From: Lepraria neglecta
Lineage: Eukaryota > Ascomycota > Lecanoromycetes > Lecanorales > Stereocaulaceae
DNA length: 64,000 nucleotides
Direction of reading: 5' to 3'
NCBI GenBank assembly: GCA_033220425.1
Contig: CM065647.1
Span: 806,001 to 870,000, forward strand
Made by a program: the position numbers and the translations under genes. The notes beneath the pieces are model-generated. The model was not told the DNA's origin. It did no database searches and saw only the letters and a list, made by a program, of their open reading frames with translations. Below are positions 38,781 through 51,996 of this stretch, piece by piece; position 1 is the stretch's first letter; every line of letters starts with the position of its first letter.

Positions 38781-41700
38781 GGTAGAAGTTCGGTTCCCGG
38801 GATAAAAAGGGAAGTAGGTGGCGATCTTTATAGTGAATCAAGAAGTGACGGAGGGAAATGACTATGCCCGTCAAGTATTACTCATCAGCGTTATGGCAGC
38901 AATTGAGAAGATATTAGAGTGATGAGTCGAAGGGTATGTAAGTCGTAGACAAATGCTCAGATAATCCTTTGAAGGCTCCTTTGATAGCGGTCTTTGAAGG
39001 GGTATATCAATGGCCGGACTGCACTTTTTCCATTGTTAGGAATACGTCATTCACGGTGACTTTTCTTTGCGCGCCAGACTCCGATGAGCCGATGAGGGCC
39101 AGACAATAACCGGTGATCCCTGCTTTTAGCCTCGGTTAACGCATTTAGGCGAGCGCGATTGGTTGGAAGAACCTTTCTAGAAGACACATGAAAGACCCTG
39201 ATCGTCGTAGACTTGGACTTTCCATATTTAGCATGATGCCCAGCGCTTGGTTATATACATCATTCTCCAGTTTTCTGCTCGGGTATTCAACAGCAGGTGA
39301 GGCGCAGTCGATGATGTGGCTGCAACTCTTCTTCGTTATCCAGTCAAGAAGATAGCCGAGGATATCAAACTTAATTACCAATCGTACCATGTGTGCAACT
39401 TGATTACGTCGGAGGGAAAAGTCACAGCGCTGGGTAGGAGCGCGCGTCCAACCGTTACGCTTCAGCTTACATGGTACTCTAGACATCAATACGTCCGTAG
39501 AGAGCTGTATAGCCTGCCAGGCCACGCAACACTTACTCTATACGGCCCGCGAGCCACGTGAGCAGGTCTGATGACTGGTCTTCTCGACGAATAGGAGTCT
39601 CTAAAATCGGAAGCCTGGACGGCCGTAATTGCACTCTGATTACGAGTACGATATCCCATCCTCCTTACGGCTGATTATGCTACACTGTGGCTTGATTCGT
39701 CGCTATTGGCTCCAAACCTCACAGAAGGAACAACTAGCAATTCACGGGGAGGCCGAACAACGTGGTAAGTGTGGCTGATGTTGTCTGGTTTATTGGATAG
39801 CAATGCTGCTAGAGATTTGAAGATCAAGAGCCGCAACAGCATCTACGCCCCAATGCTGCAGGTACACGTGTTTTGGCACGTGCAAAGCTGAAGCCTTGTG
39901 CGAATCCGGGGAAAAGAATCAAATTGTCAGAACTCTATCGACTAGTTTCCTTCCTTGCATGATTTTAGCTGTGGCTGAGTTGTATTAAGGCCCAAAGAAG
40001 CATGTCTTTGCGTAGACAACCAGCGGGTAGTGACGGTAGGACCACGAAGATCTTTCGGAGGCATCCAGACCGAGGTCTTGGCATTGTTGAAATGTCTTTC
40101 TTCTGCTTCTCTTCGACGACGCCGATGTTCGAGAGTCTTCCACCTATTACAAACATCCGCTTCTTCATGGCTGTGTCCCTGTGTTCTCTGAAAACTGAGA
40201 ATTGCTTGTTCAGCATTTGATGAGAGTCCATGGAGTTAGGAGCTGATCCGTCTCGTACTTGCTTCCGTACAGAGAGTCCCTCGGAGTCCGTGTCTCTAAT
40301 TTGCGATTTGTCACTGCTTGATGGCTGAGTCGGCGTCGCGTGTTCTTACGCGGAGATCTCGAAGAGCATGGAGATTTTTGCTCAGCTTCGGCCGAGTTGT
40401 TGTCAATGCAGAAGCTGATGCGCTGCTCAGCTGCTCAATCCCCATGAAGCATGGAGTCGGACCGATGCCGGCCTCTCGCGTGGTGACACTACTGAATCGA
40501 CAGATATGTTCCACCATATCGCGGAGCGATGAGTCCCTGCTCAGCTATTGATGGATCTGCAGCAAGCTGGCCAGGCCCATAATTCCGGCCCGGGTCTTTC
40601 CAGATACCATTTGGAGCATGGGCATTTCGCAAACGACGCTGGCTAATGTCCGCGTCGATGTTACTGAAGAAAAGGCCACAAACACATAAGTCCGCCAAGA
40701 AAAATTTGTTACAACATTGCGTTGCTTCGCGGATTGTGCTCTCTACTCCCATTGGCTCCGGTTTTCGGAACTTGTGGACTTGGAGGACGCCGCGGCCGCA
40801 ATGCGCGATTTATCAGCGCAAGCCATCGCTATGGCTTCGTCGCCATGTGTCTCGCAATAGTTCTTGTTGCATATTTCGTGATTCCGTCAAGCCTCTACGC
40901 GACTACTTTCCTAATTCGCAAGCTTTAAAAAAAAATTTGGGAGATGGTGGCGTGAGCAAGGCTTCAAAGTTTCGGTCCCCTCCGCAAAAGCAAAGGATCA
41001 GGATCAAATTTTCGAACCTTCAGCGCTATCGATGCGCTTTACAACCAATTGAGTTGCTAATCCATCTGTACGCATGTGCTTAGCACCTTTGTCAGATGGG
41101 TAGCCTTTGTCTGCGTGAGCTGATGCCTCTTGTCATTATTATGGGAATGGAACGAATAAGCTTCTACGGCTTATTCTCTGACAGGCACAGTCAGACTGCA
41201 TTACAAGTACGATAAGAGCTCCGTAGATGGCAACTTTAATATCTATTCCGAGCAACTTCCGAATACAGTCTATGCGGCTTTCTAAATACCACCTGATGAG
41301 TAGCATTATATTCTTAGCGTATGAGCTTGCACTTTGACCTGACTACCATCTCTTCTGAGAAGAATGTTTGCAACTTTCCGGATCTTTGACCTCAGCACAG
41401 CAGTCCATATCTTCGTGGAGCATTTCGGTTAACAAATAAATACAGGGCCAGCGGGGAAAGCCGCTGCAACTTGGATCTTGTCTGAAGCCCTTTCTCAGTA
41501 TTTCGTGCATAGCAAGGCTCGAGATTCACGACTGTCGAAGTTTGGGCATGGGCTGGGTTGTCCTAGTCTCTCCACAACAAGTATAGGGTACGAGAGGGCA
41601 TCGCGGCTACAAGCTCATGGCAGTCATGCGCTTCGATCGATGGAAGTCCTTCTACTTCAAAGAAGGACCTTCCAATGATCACACCGTGTAATAGGATATA

Positions 41701-42141
41701 TACAGCAGGCAATGCAATGCATGGCCAGCTAGCTATGGGAGCGCGCCAATTAGACCTGTACGTAGAGGATTTGTACGATGAAATAACAATGAGGACCACT
41801 ATGAATTCACGGAAACGTAATAGACAGGATATTGGGAAAGAGGAGCTCGCGAAAGTTGATGAGAAGGCGAGAAAAGGGCGGGTCGTCGCGGTTGGAGCTG
41901 GGGCCTGATAGCACGCTGTATTATTGGTTTAGGGGAGATGAGAGTCCTATGTATCCATTCAGAAGTAAGTAAGGCTAAGATTGAGGTTTGGCCTAGGATC
42001 AAAGTTGATCCCTGCCGCCTGAAAGCCGCCAACTACGTCTTCGATTTTTCGATTACTGACACTCATTACTGCATTTGTCAACAACCTCAAAATGTCTTTC
42101 TACCAAACCCATTCTGCTCTCCCACACCTCCCAACACCACC
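38781..42141. promoter_or_regulatory. Long gene-poor region upstream of C2H2 factor and SDR
   Basis: About 3.4 kb lying between the starts of two divergent genes. I see no domain in any of its short ORFs (the longest are about 145 codons and look like chance). It contains three CACGTG boxes within 330 bp (39555-39560, 39865-39870 and 39877-39882) and an A9 run near 40926. It probably holds a long 5' leader and the promoter of the C2H2 factor, and the short promoter of the dehydrogenase at its right end. Confidence 0.45.
39865..39882. promoter_or_regulatory. Pair of CACGTG E-boxes
   Basis: Two CACGTG sites start 12 bp apart, each extended to an 8-bp palindrome (ACACGTGT and GCACGTGC). Such sites bind bHLH factors in fungi. 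They lie about 1.1 kb upstream of the C2H2 factor start codon. Function not shown. Confidence 0.35.
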
Positions 42142-43080
42142 ATGTCATTCAAACGCGTCGCTGCAGTCACTGGGGCCAATAAGGGAATCGGGCTCGCCAT
42201 AGTCCGCAACCTAGCTCTCGAATACCCATCTTCAGCCTTCAACAACGGCCCCTTGCTCATCTACCTTACTGCACGCGACCAAGGGCGCGGCGAAGAAGCC
42301 ATCAAGACCCTTCAGAATGATTTTCAGCTGAAGAAAGTAAAAGCGCTGGCCGCAGATGGAGGATTGGCTACAATTAAATACCACGGGCTAGACATTTCAG
42401 AGCCGAAAAGCATAACGGACTTCGCTGCCTTCCTGAAGAAAGAGCATCCAGATGGCATTGACATGGTGGTCAATAACGCCGGCATAGCTATGACTGGATT
42501 CGGTGTGCCCTTCCCTTTCACGCTGTCCTTCAGCGTCACAAATCCTTGAATGACTACTGACTGTTACGCAGACGTCAACGTCGTAACCCAGACACTCCAA
42601 TGCAACTACTACGGCACCCTCCTCGCCACGACATCACTCCTCCCCCTCATCCGCCGGGGCGGCCGCCTCGTCAACGTCTCAAGCATGTCCGGCCACCTAA
42701 GCAGCAAATACTCCAAGGAGCTACAAGCAGCATTCAACTCGTCCCAGGTCGTCTCGGACGTAACCTCCCTCATTGAACAATTCACCCACGCCGTCGAGCT
42801 CGGCCAAGAAAAAGAAAAGGGGTGGCCTTCTGCGGCCTATGCAGTTAGCAAGAGTGGCGTGACCGGCATGACTAGAGCGATTGCACTTGAGGAAAGGAGG
42901 AGTGGTGGCGGAAGACTGGTTAACAGCTGTTGTCCCGGGTATGTGGATACGGATATGACGAAGCATCGGGGGAGTAAGACAGTGGATGAGGGGGCGAAGA
43001 CGCCGGTGATGTTGGCTTTGGGGGAGATTAATGGTGTTGTGGGGGAGTTTTGGCAGAATGAGAAGGTGGTTGAATGGTAG
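42142..43080 (+). CDS. Short-chain dehydrogenase, carbonyl reductase type
   Basis: NADPH-dependent SDR resembling carbonyl reductase (CBR1 type). Exons are 42142-42502 and 42572-43080, joined by a 69-nt phase-1 intron, giving 289 residues. The Rossmann signature is TGANKGIGLAI near residue 11, followed by NNAGIA, the catalytic serine in VNVSSMSGHL and the YAVSK catalytic Tyr/Lys pair. Between the Ser and the Tyr there is the long insertion characteristic of CBR-type monomeric enzymes. The C-terminal PGYVDTDMT block is intact. The start at 42142 follows a CACC context and matches the conserved MSFKRVAAVTG start; in-frame upstream sequence is not conserved. The substrate cannot be told from sequence; such enzymes reduce ketones, quinones and aldehydes. 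Confidence 0.9.
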
Positions 43081-44388
43081 GTATGATGGAAGGGGGGCTC
43101 AGGGATATGAGGATTGAAATGGCTGTTGGGTTGTTGGGTACTGAATGGGCCGTGAGGTCTGCCTGCCATGCTCAGTGAAAAGCAGTGCGGGCAAAACAGT
43201 CTCTAAGATATCTTCCGCCATGCTGCAGATACTTCGTCCATCCATCACGATGATCCCGTGTGTGGAAGACTCAATTTGCCAGTCGTGTGCCTTAGAATGC
43301 CATAAATATCATTGTGATAGACAACCCTAACCCTAGACTTAGAAATACAAAATCTGCATTGGACCACTCTCTGTCCAATATGAAATGCAATCCTACTGAT
43401 CGAAAAATCTTCCTGGACCTAGGGAACCAATTCCGACAACTTGAAAGTAATTTTGGGTGGTTGTGGTGGAAATATTTGGAAATATCAGAAGATGCAGTAC
43501 TTTTGCATCTATATTCCAATTGAAAAACAACAAATCTACATACTTTCCACGATCTGTTCAAAAATTGGTCCAAAATCACTTTTAATTGACCTCGAATCGC
43601 TTTCTGATAGTCACAGACATCCTCTGAGTCTACAAGGAAACAATTTCAACTGTTGTAATGTCTCTACACCCCAATATCAAAAACCGTTAATTTTGCATTA
43701 CTCGTCCAAAAACATCGACATTCGCCACCATTAGCCTTGACCGCGTCTCGCCCCTTTTTTGTGCAATTCAGCCGGCTCGCTACGATTAACTATCTTCTAC
43801 TTTTCTTGCCAGCTCAAAGGGTTTTCGGAAGCTGCACTACGATGCGTTCTAGATCTTGCACCGAGTGGCAAACACGATTATGCGCATAGAGTCGGCGCAA
43901 GGTGGGTAAGATTAGAGGGAAAGGCTATTGTCCGTGCTTTTTGCTGTTGTGAGTCATGAAGCAAACAGCATCAATGCAGGAAATACGAGAGTTGAAGGTG
44001 AGGCCTGCGCAAGTCAACGCCTTCACCAAATCTTCTACGGCAATCATCGGGCAAGGCAGCAACGCGCAATATAGAGGAATCAAAACAATGAGTCACACGC
44101 GTCACGAGGCAAGAAAACTTGGGAATCTAGATGGACGAAGACAAGTCACGCGTCGAGAGGCACATCATTGATGAGTTTGAAGATGGAATTATTTGGTATC
44201 ATTCCATGCCAGCCAGCCAGACTCCCCAGGTCTTCTATCAGACCGACCTATGATACAAATCAACCCCGCAAAAAAGAAACATCGCAGCTTCCATAAGTCA
44301 TCCGCCAATGTCCACTGATGCTTCTCATGATGTGTGATGGTATGTGGCGAGCCATGAAGAAAATCGTGAGTGAGATGAGAGGAACCGC
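43081..44388. other. Convergent intergenic SDR / H4 with telomere-like motif
   Basis: About 1.3 kb between two 3' ends. A short interstitial telomere-type tract, two copies of CCCTAA (AACCCTAACCCTAG), is at 43323-43336. The following 400 bp is AT-rich. Two ACGCGT boxes lie at 44097-44102 and 44148-44153, on the histone side. No supported gene. Confidence 0.5.
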
Positions 44389-44846
<458 letters not shown>

Positions 44847-45601
44847 GTTGATGGTATTGAAGAGATGAAGTAAGCTTTCGAAGCTGTTGTGGATGAAGAT
44901 GAAGTACGGATAGATGACTTCGTTGGGTGGATACTTTGTGTTGATAGCGGTGGATGGAGAAGACAAGAGATAGTTCGTTTGGAGATATTTGAGGCAATAC
45001 TGTTGGCAGACGTATCACTGGCAGATCGCGCTAAACCGGATTAAACAACCAGGTGAGATATCACTAGCGCTAGTTTTTGATTCTTTGGGAAAAACACTGC
45101 AGAACCAACACGAATTTTCTGCAACAACAACCACAACTTATGATTGACTCATAATCTTCCTAGTGAAGGAAAAGCATCCACTGAGAGTGTTTGCTAAATC
45201 ACAAGCAATCAAGAGGTGTTGTTGCCTTGTGATAAATTCTTTCTGTGCTGCAATTCTGAAGTTCTCAAGATTATGTCAGCTGGTCGGCAACAGTCTAAAA
45301 ATTCTGATTGGTCAAACAATTAATTCCAACTTGCTCTCTAACAAAATTCCGCGCTAAAAACTCGCAAAATCGAGTGCTCAATTCCAGACGGTCAAAACAG
45401 TGAATCCCACTAGCGCGCTTTCGCTTGGACTGCGCCTGCCTGATCACCCATTTCTTCGATAAACTACTTATTCCCACTTTCTTCCGTCTTCCACATCTCT
45501 CCCTCATTCACATCCGTCATCAACAGCAACCATCGACAACAACACCATCCATCCAACACATCTCCTAATCATCATCCACTGCACCATTCAAGTCATCAAT
45601 A
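44847..45601. promoter_or_regulatory. Shared H4/H3 divergent promoter
   Basis: The 755 bp between the two histone start codons. CGCGCTAAA occurs at 45027-45035 and 45350-45358; CACTAGCGC occurs at 45062-45070 and 45408-45416. Thus one pair of the two motifs lies about 180-225 bp from each start codon. The first CACTAGCGC is part of a perfect 12-bp palindrome, ACTAGCGCTAGT (45063-45074). An AP-1/Gcn4-like TGACTCA is near 45145 and an ATTGG (inverted CCAAT) near 45307. Roles are inferred from position and repetition only. Confidence 0.6.
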
Positions 45602-46210
<609 letters not shown>

Positions 46211-47137
46211 ATGCCTACCTCCTTCAACGTGACAGTCATCTGACAACATCAACATCTCGACACCCGCTCGAACACGACATCGGCTTCGGTTGACAAACGT
46301 GGAGGAAAGGCATTCTCAGGTTTGCTTTGAGCGAGATCACATGTAGCTAGGCGGCTTTCAAGGCATTTCTTCATTGGTCACGCAACTAGTTTCATGAGCA
46401 TAGGGTGATGGATCTTTTCGGTGGGTTGCAATGGTGTTGATGCTCGGGATGAGCACGGTTTGCTTTTGTAAATTAATCAGTTGACGACGGCGGAAGGTCG
46501 CTGAATCATGCAATGAAAGCCTCACGATTGATCACGATCATTCGTCTTCTCTGAAATATCTAATTCTCATCATGCTTTGTGACCCGTGCTAACCATGCTA
46601 CGCGTCGTGCCTTTGTTTACAGCGCGCTCTCGCGCCTGTAACCTCCTGTATAGATGGTCTGCCCTTGCCCTTTGCTTGCCTTGCCTCCCAGACATGCCTA
46701 GAAAGCTTACGCGTTCTCTTGTTGCCAGCACATTATTGGACTGATTGCGTGCCTACAGAGCCACGACCTGTTCCTTCCCTCCGTGGCTTCCTTCAGCAAA
46801 TGAATTCAGGGCAGTTCCCTGGCAGTGTTCCTCTGGACGAACACTTGCTACATCTCTGCTGTGATCTAGCAACATTTCATCACAGATGAAAGCCGCTCTG
46901 ACATTGCATTTGATACCCTCCATGGCAGCTTCAATCCAGCTTGTAGTAGCCCGCAATCGGATCCTTTTGCCTCTTGTAGAAGCCAATTTGGACGAAAGTC
47001 TGGCTCAGTAGGTAGCCCGAAGGATGATAGTGCTATTGACCCGGCACCACTAGTACAGAACTGTTGGAAATACTGCCGTGTTTATCAAACCATACTCGAA
47101 CATGTCGAAGTTGATCAAAGCAGCTGGTGTTCTATAT
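46211..47137. other. Convergent intergenic H3 / kinase
   Basis: About 930 bp containing the 3' region of H3 and the 3' end of the minus-strand kinase. Apart from two ACGCGT boxes (46600 and 46709) no feature is seen. Confidence 0.5.
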
Positions 47138-48418
47138 TCAAGGCCGACTGCTAAGGGGACTGCCCGAAGTGTACACATCATCTTGAAGGAAAGCATGCTT
47201 TAAGACCTGTCAATATTTGTAATTAGCAAATCATCATCTTCTCCTTTGGAAGGCTTGTAGCCACTCACCTCAGCCGCACTCAACCGCTCAGTGCTCTGAT
47301 ACCTAACCAATTGACTGACCAAATCCCTTCCATCTGACGAAGTGTTGGGCAGTAGCTCATCCCAAAACTTACGAGGGAACTTTACGAAGGTCATTTTGCC
47401 CCAGTCTGGGAGATCTCTTGCATCCGGCCAGACCACCTCGTCTGGAGTCCCTAATGTTTCGAAAATACTTTTGACGAGAGCAAGTTCGCTTCCTAATTCC
47501 CCTGCATCAAAAAGGCTCCAGTCATGACCATTTCCTTCCACAATCTCCGCGACGACGCATCCAGCAGCCCATAGGTCAATCTCGCAACCATAGTCCTTCC
47601 GGCCGAAGAGTAGTTCGGGCGGTCTGTAGCATGTTGTTCCTACGTCTGTGATTTTCTGGTCTGTGGGTTCGGATGCTGGGTCGTTTGGTGCGTATGCTAT
47701 GCCAAAATCTGCTAAATAGGCGGTTGATGTGGCGGAGGCAGAGGCGGAGGAGAGCAGGATGTTGGATGGTTTGATGTCCCGGTGGATTATCCCCAATGAG
47801 TGCAGGTGAGCAAGGGCTGAGAATAGATCTCGGACAATACTTCTGGCTTGTTGCCTTCCCAGTTGTTGATGCTTGTGGAGTAAAGTCGCCAGATCAAGAG
47901 GCTGGAAAGGGAAAACGAGCAGAAGATGTGAGGATGGGAGGGCGTGTGTTTCGAGTAGTGGAATGATGTTTGGGTGCTTGGCGGTTGTGAGGATACGTGC
48001 TTCGCGTTTCGGATTGTGCGGAGGTTGGCATTGGGATGGTGTGGTGAGCTTGAGGGCGAGTGTTTGAGGGGAGCTTGCCAGGCGCGTTTTGTAGATTGTT
48101 GAAAAGAGGCCTGTGGTGTAGTGCTTGCAGTTGGTGTAGGGGCCAATTGTCTGGCCGGGCTCGCTGGGTTCTTCCCCGAGATCACTCGTTTCCAGGGGTG
48201 ATCCTCTGTCGGAGTCTTCGTCTAGATGGTTGTATTCTTCGACTTTGGCGTTGCAGCGTTGGTAGTAGTCTTCCTAGTTGGCAGAATGTTAGGCCTAGGG
48301 TTAGGGTTGGCAGAGAGATATTGCGGACTTTTGACATCGCATCCTTGAATATGGTAGATTCGACGAGCCTGGCTTCTGCCTGGGCTTTGGAAGTATCGCT
48401 TTCTGGAAAGGCAGACAT
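47138..48418 (-). CDS. Protein kinase, Csk1/CAK-like
   Basis: Serine/threonine kinase with features of Cdk-activating kinases of the fission-yeast Csk1 type. Exons are 48418-48329, 48273-47269 and 47206-47138, giving 387 residues. The last splice (62-nt intron, GTGAGT donor, GACAG acceptor) restores the canonical kinase ending RLSAAEVLKHAFL; without it the frame ends in unrelated residues. Visible motifs: the catalytic loop HRDIKPSN, DFGIAY, the TDVGTTCYRPPELLFG activation segment without an obvious phosphorylatable CDK-type T-loop threonine, and DLWAAGCVVAEIV. The glycine-rich loop is weak (GPYTNCKHYTTGLF), as in other CAK1/Csk1 kinases, with the ATP lysine probably in LALKL. The first intron has a poor GTCCGC donor and contains a TTAGGG-type motif. 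CAK assignment is likely, not proven. Confidence 0.78.
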
Positions 48419-48978
48419 GTAGGACGTTGCGCTGGTAAATGGTCAGTATATTGGCGGAACCAAGCGAATATCAACATTGAACACTTGCATCTTTAAAGTA
48501 ATTGCCATACGATCGGAGAAACCCATTGCAGCCTGCCATGTTGAAGGAGAAGTCATGATGGGTAGGATTGGTTTTTTGAGGGAAATTCCTTCCTGCTGCA
48601 AGAATTATAGCAATAAACCTCAAGTTCGACTTTTGATCAACATTTTGAGGTTCAAACAAATCAAAAAACAAATTACTGTAGGTCTAGAAGTTCCTGAACG
48701 CTTTTGCGCTTGGATAAATTACCCAGACGATACATTGTAAGCTGGGAAACCATTCCGGCTACTTGGGTGGCCAGAATCCAGTAGAGTGGGTAAATGGGTT
48801 GAGAATTGGTGATTTCTGTACTTTGATATCTTGGTCATGTCCGTAAGAAGTGACTAGGACACTTGCCGTTCCTCCCGCAAGAAGCATGCCGGCTCGACAC
48901 TGCTGCTACCGGAGTCATCCAAAGATGATAGAAGAACAGATCGAGTTTACTTGATTGCTCTAGTAGCAGGCGACGAAA
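48419..48978. promoter_or_regulatory. Divergent promoter kinase / SYP1
   Basis: About 560 bp between two start codons. A minus-strand ORF at 48471-48671 encodes a short peptide and cannot be spliced in phase to the kinase. No further element recognised. Confidence 0.45.
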
Positions 48979-51900
48979 ATGGAACTCTCACGCCAAGAGT
49001 ATCCGGCGTTATTGGTATGAGGATGATAAGCTCCACCAAACACATGGTAAACATGCGCAATTCCGCTGACGATTGCCCAGCGCTCTCTATCGCCCAATCA
49101 AGCTGTATCGGTACTGGAGGAGCGTGTTAAGTTGATTGGAAAGATCAATACAGATATTGCCGACTGGCTTCGAGTAGGCTGTTGTTCTCTACAAAAAGGT
49201 AGCTGGTTACTCATGTTAGGGTAGGAGCGACGGGGCGTTGAAGAAGCTTATGTTCAAGGACTGCGGAAGCTTGCAAGTAGGAGGCCTCATGATGCTTCTG
49301 CAGACCTGGGGCATGCGCCCTGATCCCCATCGGTCTTACATCCGCTGAACTGAGTTAGGATCTTCCAAACACCATGGCAGAGCATTGTCAGCTCTATGCA
49401 ATCCCTCGCGGAGTCTCACGCTCAACTTGCCACGAAGATGGAATCGGACGTGGAGAAACCACTGAAAGAATATCAACACAGGAACAGGGAGATGCAGGCT
49501 ATGACTACCATTCAAGGCAATCTGAATGCTGTGGCAAAGGATGTTGACGCAGCACACAAGAGGGCAGCCAAGCTCTCTGGAGGCAAATCGTCTGCGAATA
49601 AAGTCGCCAATGCGACTTCTGATGTTGATGCTGCGAATCAGCAATGGGAATCCCAGGCGCCGTACGTTTTTGAGCAGCTACAAGCTCTGGATGAGAGCAG
49701 AATAAATCACTTGCGCGACGTGCTCACACAGCTCGAGACACACGAGGTGGATTTGGTGGAGAGGAATCGCATCACTGCGGAGAGCTGCCTGAATGCGTTA
49801 TTGAATGTTGACACCTCGGACGAAATCTCGACCTTCGTAGCTAGAAATTCTGGTGGCGAACCTTCGATCCCACCCCGGCTAGGTAGTCGAGGTGGTAAAA
49901 CCGGTGGCTCTATGGAACCCCCTCCAACTTTAGCTCCAATTTCGTCAAGGCCGTCGGCTACTGCACCTGTTCGCGCTCGTGAGAGTAGCTTAGGCGATGC
50001 GCCAAGTCCGTTTTCCACATCATCATCCCGGGCTGGGACAGGTACGTGATGCTTTACGCTCTCTGTACATAGTAGCTAATATCGCGGCAGGCCCGCCACC
50101 GTCAAAGAGCGGCTTTGGAGGACTGCGACGACTGGGCACTGTTCTGGGGCGCCAAAACAAAGGCCCAAAAGGTATGGATCGTCCACCATCTCCTGACAAG
50201 CGATCACGACCTTCGAGAAATCCATTACGCAGGGGGCCTAGCTCGAGACATGACATGGAAACTATCCCTTCACCTCCCGCAACGCCATCTTCAGATCTAC
50301 CAGCGTTGCCTCCTCGCCGTGAAGCAACATCGCCGCAGGCCGCTCTCTCGCAGTCAAATGAAAGACCTCCATCAAATCAGGACCAACGGCGGCGGAACGA
50401 CCAGCTTAACGGGGATACCATCCTGCCGGCGCCTACGAGGGTTTCAAGCCTGCCCATGACTAATGGCGTGTCGACAAGTCGTGATCTGACTTCTCCACAA
50501 GAGAGTCAAGTAGCACCTCCAGCAGGACCCCCTCCTGGCAAAGCAGCAGAAGTAAGTACTGGTGTCTTCATCTACAATGATGTTTTGCTAACAATCCTAG
50601 ACACAGCGCGATTCTGAAGGTTACAGCGTACCTTCATCAGCCGTGGATGACATCACACGTGCTCAGCAAGAAGCTGCAGCTGGGTACGATTAAGATGCCA
50701 TAAAATTCTTAATTGCAATAATTGCAATAATTGCTAATCATCCTCAGTGACTCGGACCAACCTCAATTCAAGCTTGCTATACGGAGTGAGCCTATACAAG
50801 AAAACGACCCTGACGCTGAGTCCGCATTCTCGAGTGTTGCCAACACATTACGAGCGGTTAGTATTAGCATCTGCTATTTCATCTAGATTATGCTAATCGG
50901 ACTTCAGCAAGCATCACAAGTTGCTACCCCTAGGAAATCTGGTACGGTTCGGGGACGTCGGGATGTCAGAAACACTGTATTTGTGCCCTCAGGCCAATCA
51001 CTGGAGGGTGCAGCTGGATTTGGAGGTTCGCCAATCCCATCCGCGCCGGTACTCAGCCTCGCTGGCTCACCTTCGTTATCTCCGGAAGCCCAACAAGGAT
51101 CAGATGCGCAGTCTATTCGATCAGCACATTCTATGGGCACCCTGGGACATCCATCTACCGTAACGCATCCGCAGATGCATGAACCAGGCCTCAACGCATC
51201 CATCGTTGAGACTGTCAGTACGACTTTTGAGAAAAGCGTGGTTACCAAAGCAGTCGTGATTGGCGAACTTGCTTTGCAGCACAATCCAAGTAACACGGCT
51301 TCGCCATCAGGCTCAGAGAATATAAGATTGGAAAACTTTCCAGTTCTCGAAAAAGTCGCCCCGAACCCTACTTTTATCACGCAGAGTCCATCCAATGGCG
51401 AGTACTCGGTCAGCTTATCTCACGTTACTCGCCCGTCAGTAGCTTTCAAGTACCAGGTCCACCTGGAAGAAAGCAATCTTGCAGCCCACGCGCCCGTTTC
51501 GATCACACCAAGCTGGAGGATAGAGCCCACGCAAGCCTCGGTGATTCTCACCTACGCATTCAATCCAGCCTTCGTCTCACCTGCCAAGCGAAGTGTATCA
51601 CTCAAAAACGTCATCCTTTTCATCACGGTCGAGAATGCTAAGGCTTTGAGCTGCCAATCCAAACCATTAGGCATCTTCTCCAAGGAGAAGTCATTGGTTT
51701 ACTGGAAGCTGGGTGACATGACTCTGGATGGGTACGCCGAAGCGCCTCAGAAGCTCCTTGCACGCTTCACTACCGAGGGAGAAGCCAAATCTGGCAGCGT
51801 GGAGATGCGTTGGGAGATCAGTGGAGAGTCAGCAGCTGGGCTGGGCAGCGGATTGAGCCTCAGCCAGATGGCTTCAAAGGAGGAGGGAGGCAGCGACCCT

Positions 51901-51996
51901 TTTGCGGATGAGAGTACATCTACGAGCGCTATGGGTACTTGGAAAGAAGTGCCAGCGACGAGGAAAATAATAAGTGGTAAGTATATAGCTAATTGA
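48979..51996 (+). CDS. SYP1: Endocytic muniscin Syp1 (F-BAR and mu-homology)
   Basis: Early endocytic adaptor that binds membrane and cargo at clathrin-coated sites and affects septin and polarity control. Eight exons: 48979-49014, 49081-49173, 49225-49310, 49359-50041, 50091-50551, 50601-50683, 50748-50856 and 50908-51996, giving 879 residues. The N-terminal F-BAR region starts MELSRQEYPALL, with VLEERVKLIGKINTDIADWL, ERRGVEEAYVQGLRKLA and TPWQSIVSSMQSLAESH. A Pro/Ser/Arg-rich linker follows, and the last exon carries the beta-strand-rich muniscin mu-homology domain. The third intron (49311-49358) begins with GC rather than GT; it is the only choice that keeps the phase and the conserved LGIFQTPWQ junction. 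The stop at 51994-51996 follows SGKYIAN; a GTAAGT near the end could allow an alternative last exon. Confidence 0.88.

Noticed and set aside
48471-48671. Upstream minus-strand exon for the kinase (starting MAGCNGFLRSYG)
   Set aside because: Its only GT donor is phase 1 and would join out of frame with the kinase start; the ATG at 48416-48418 is sufficient.
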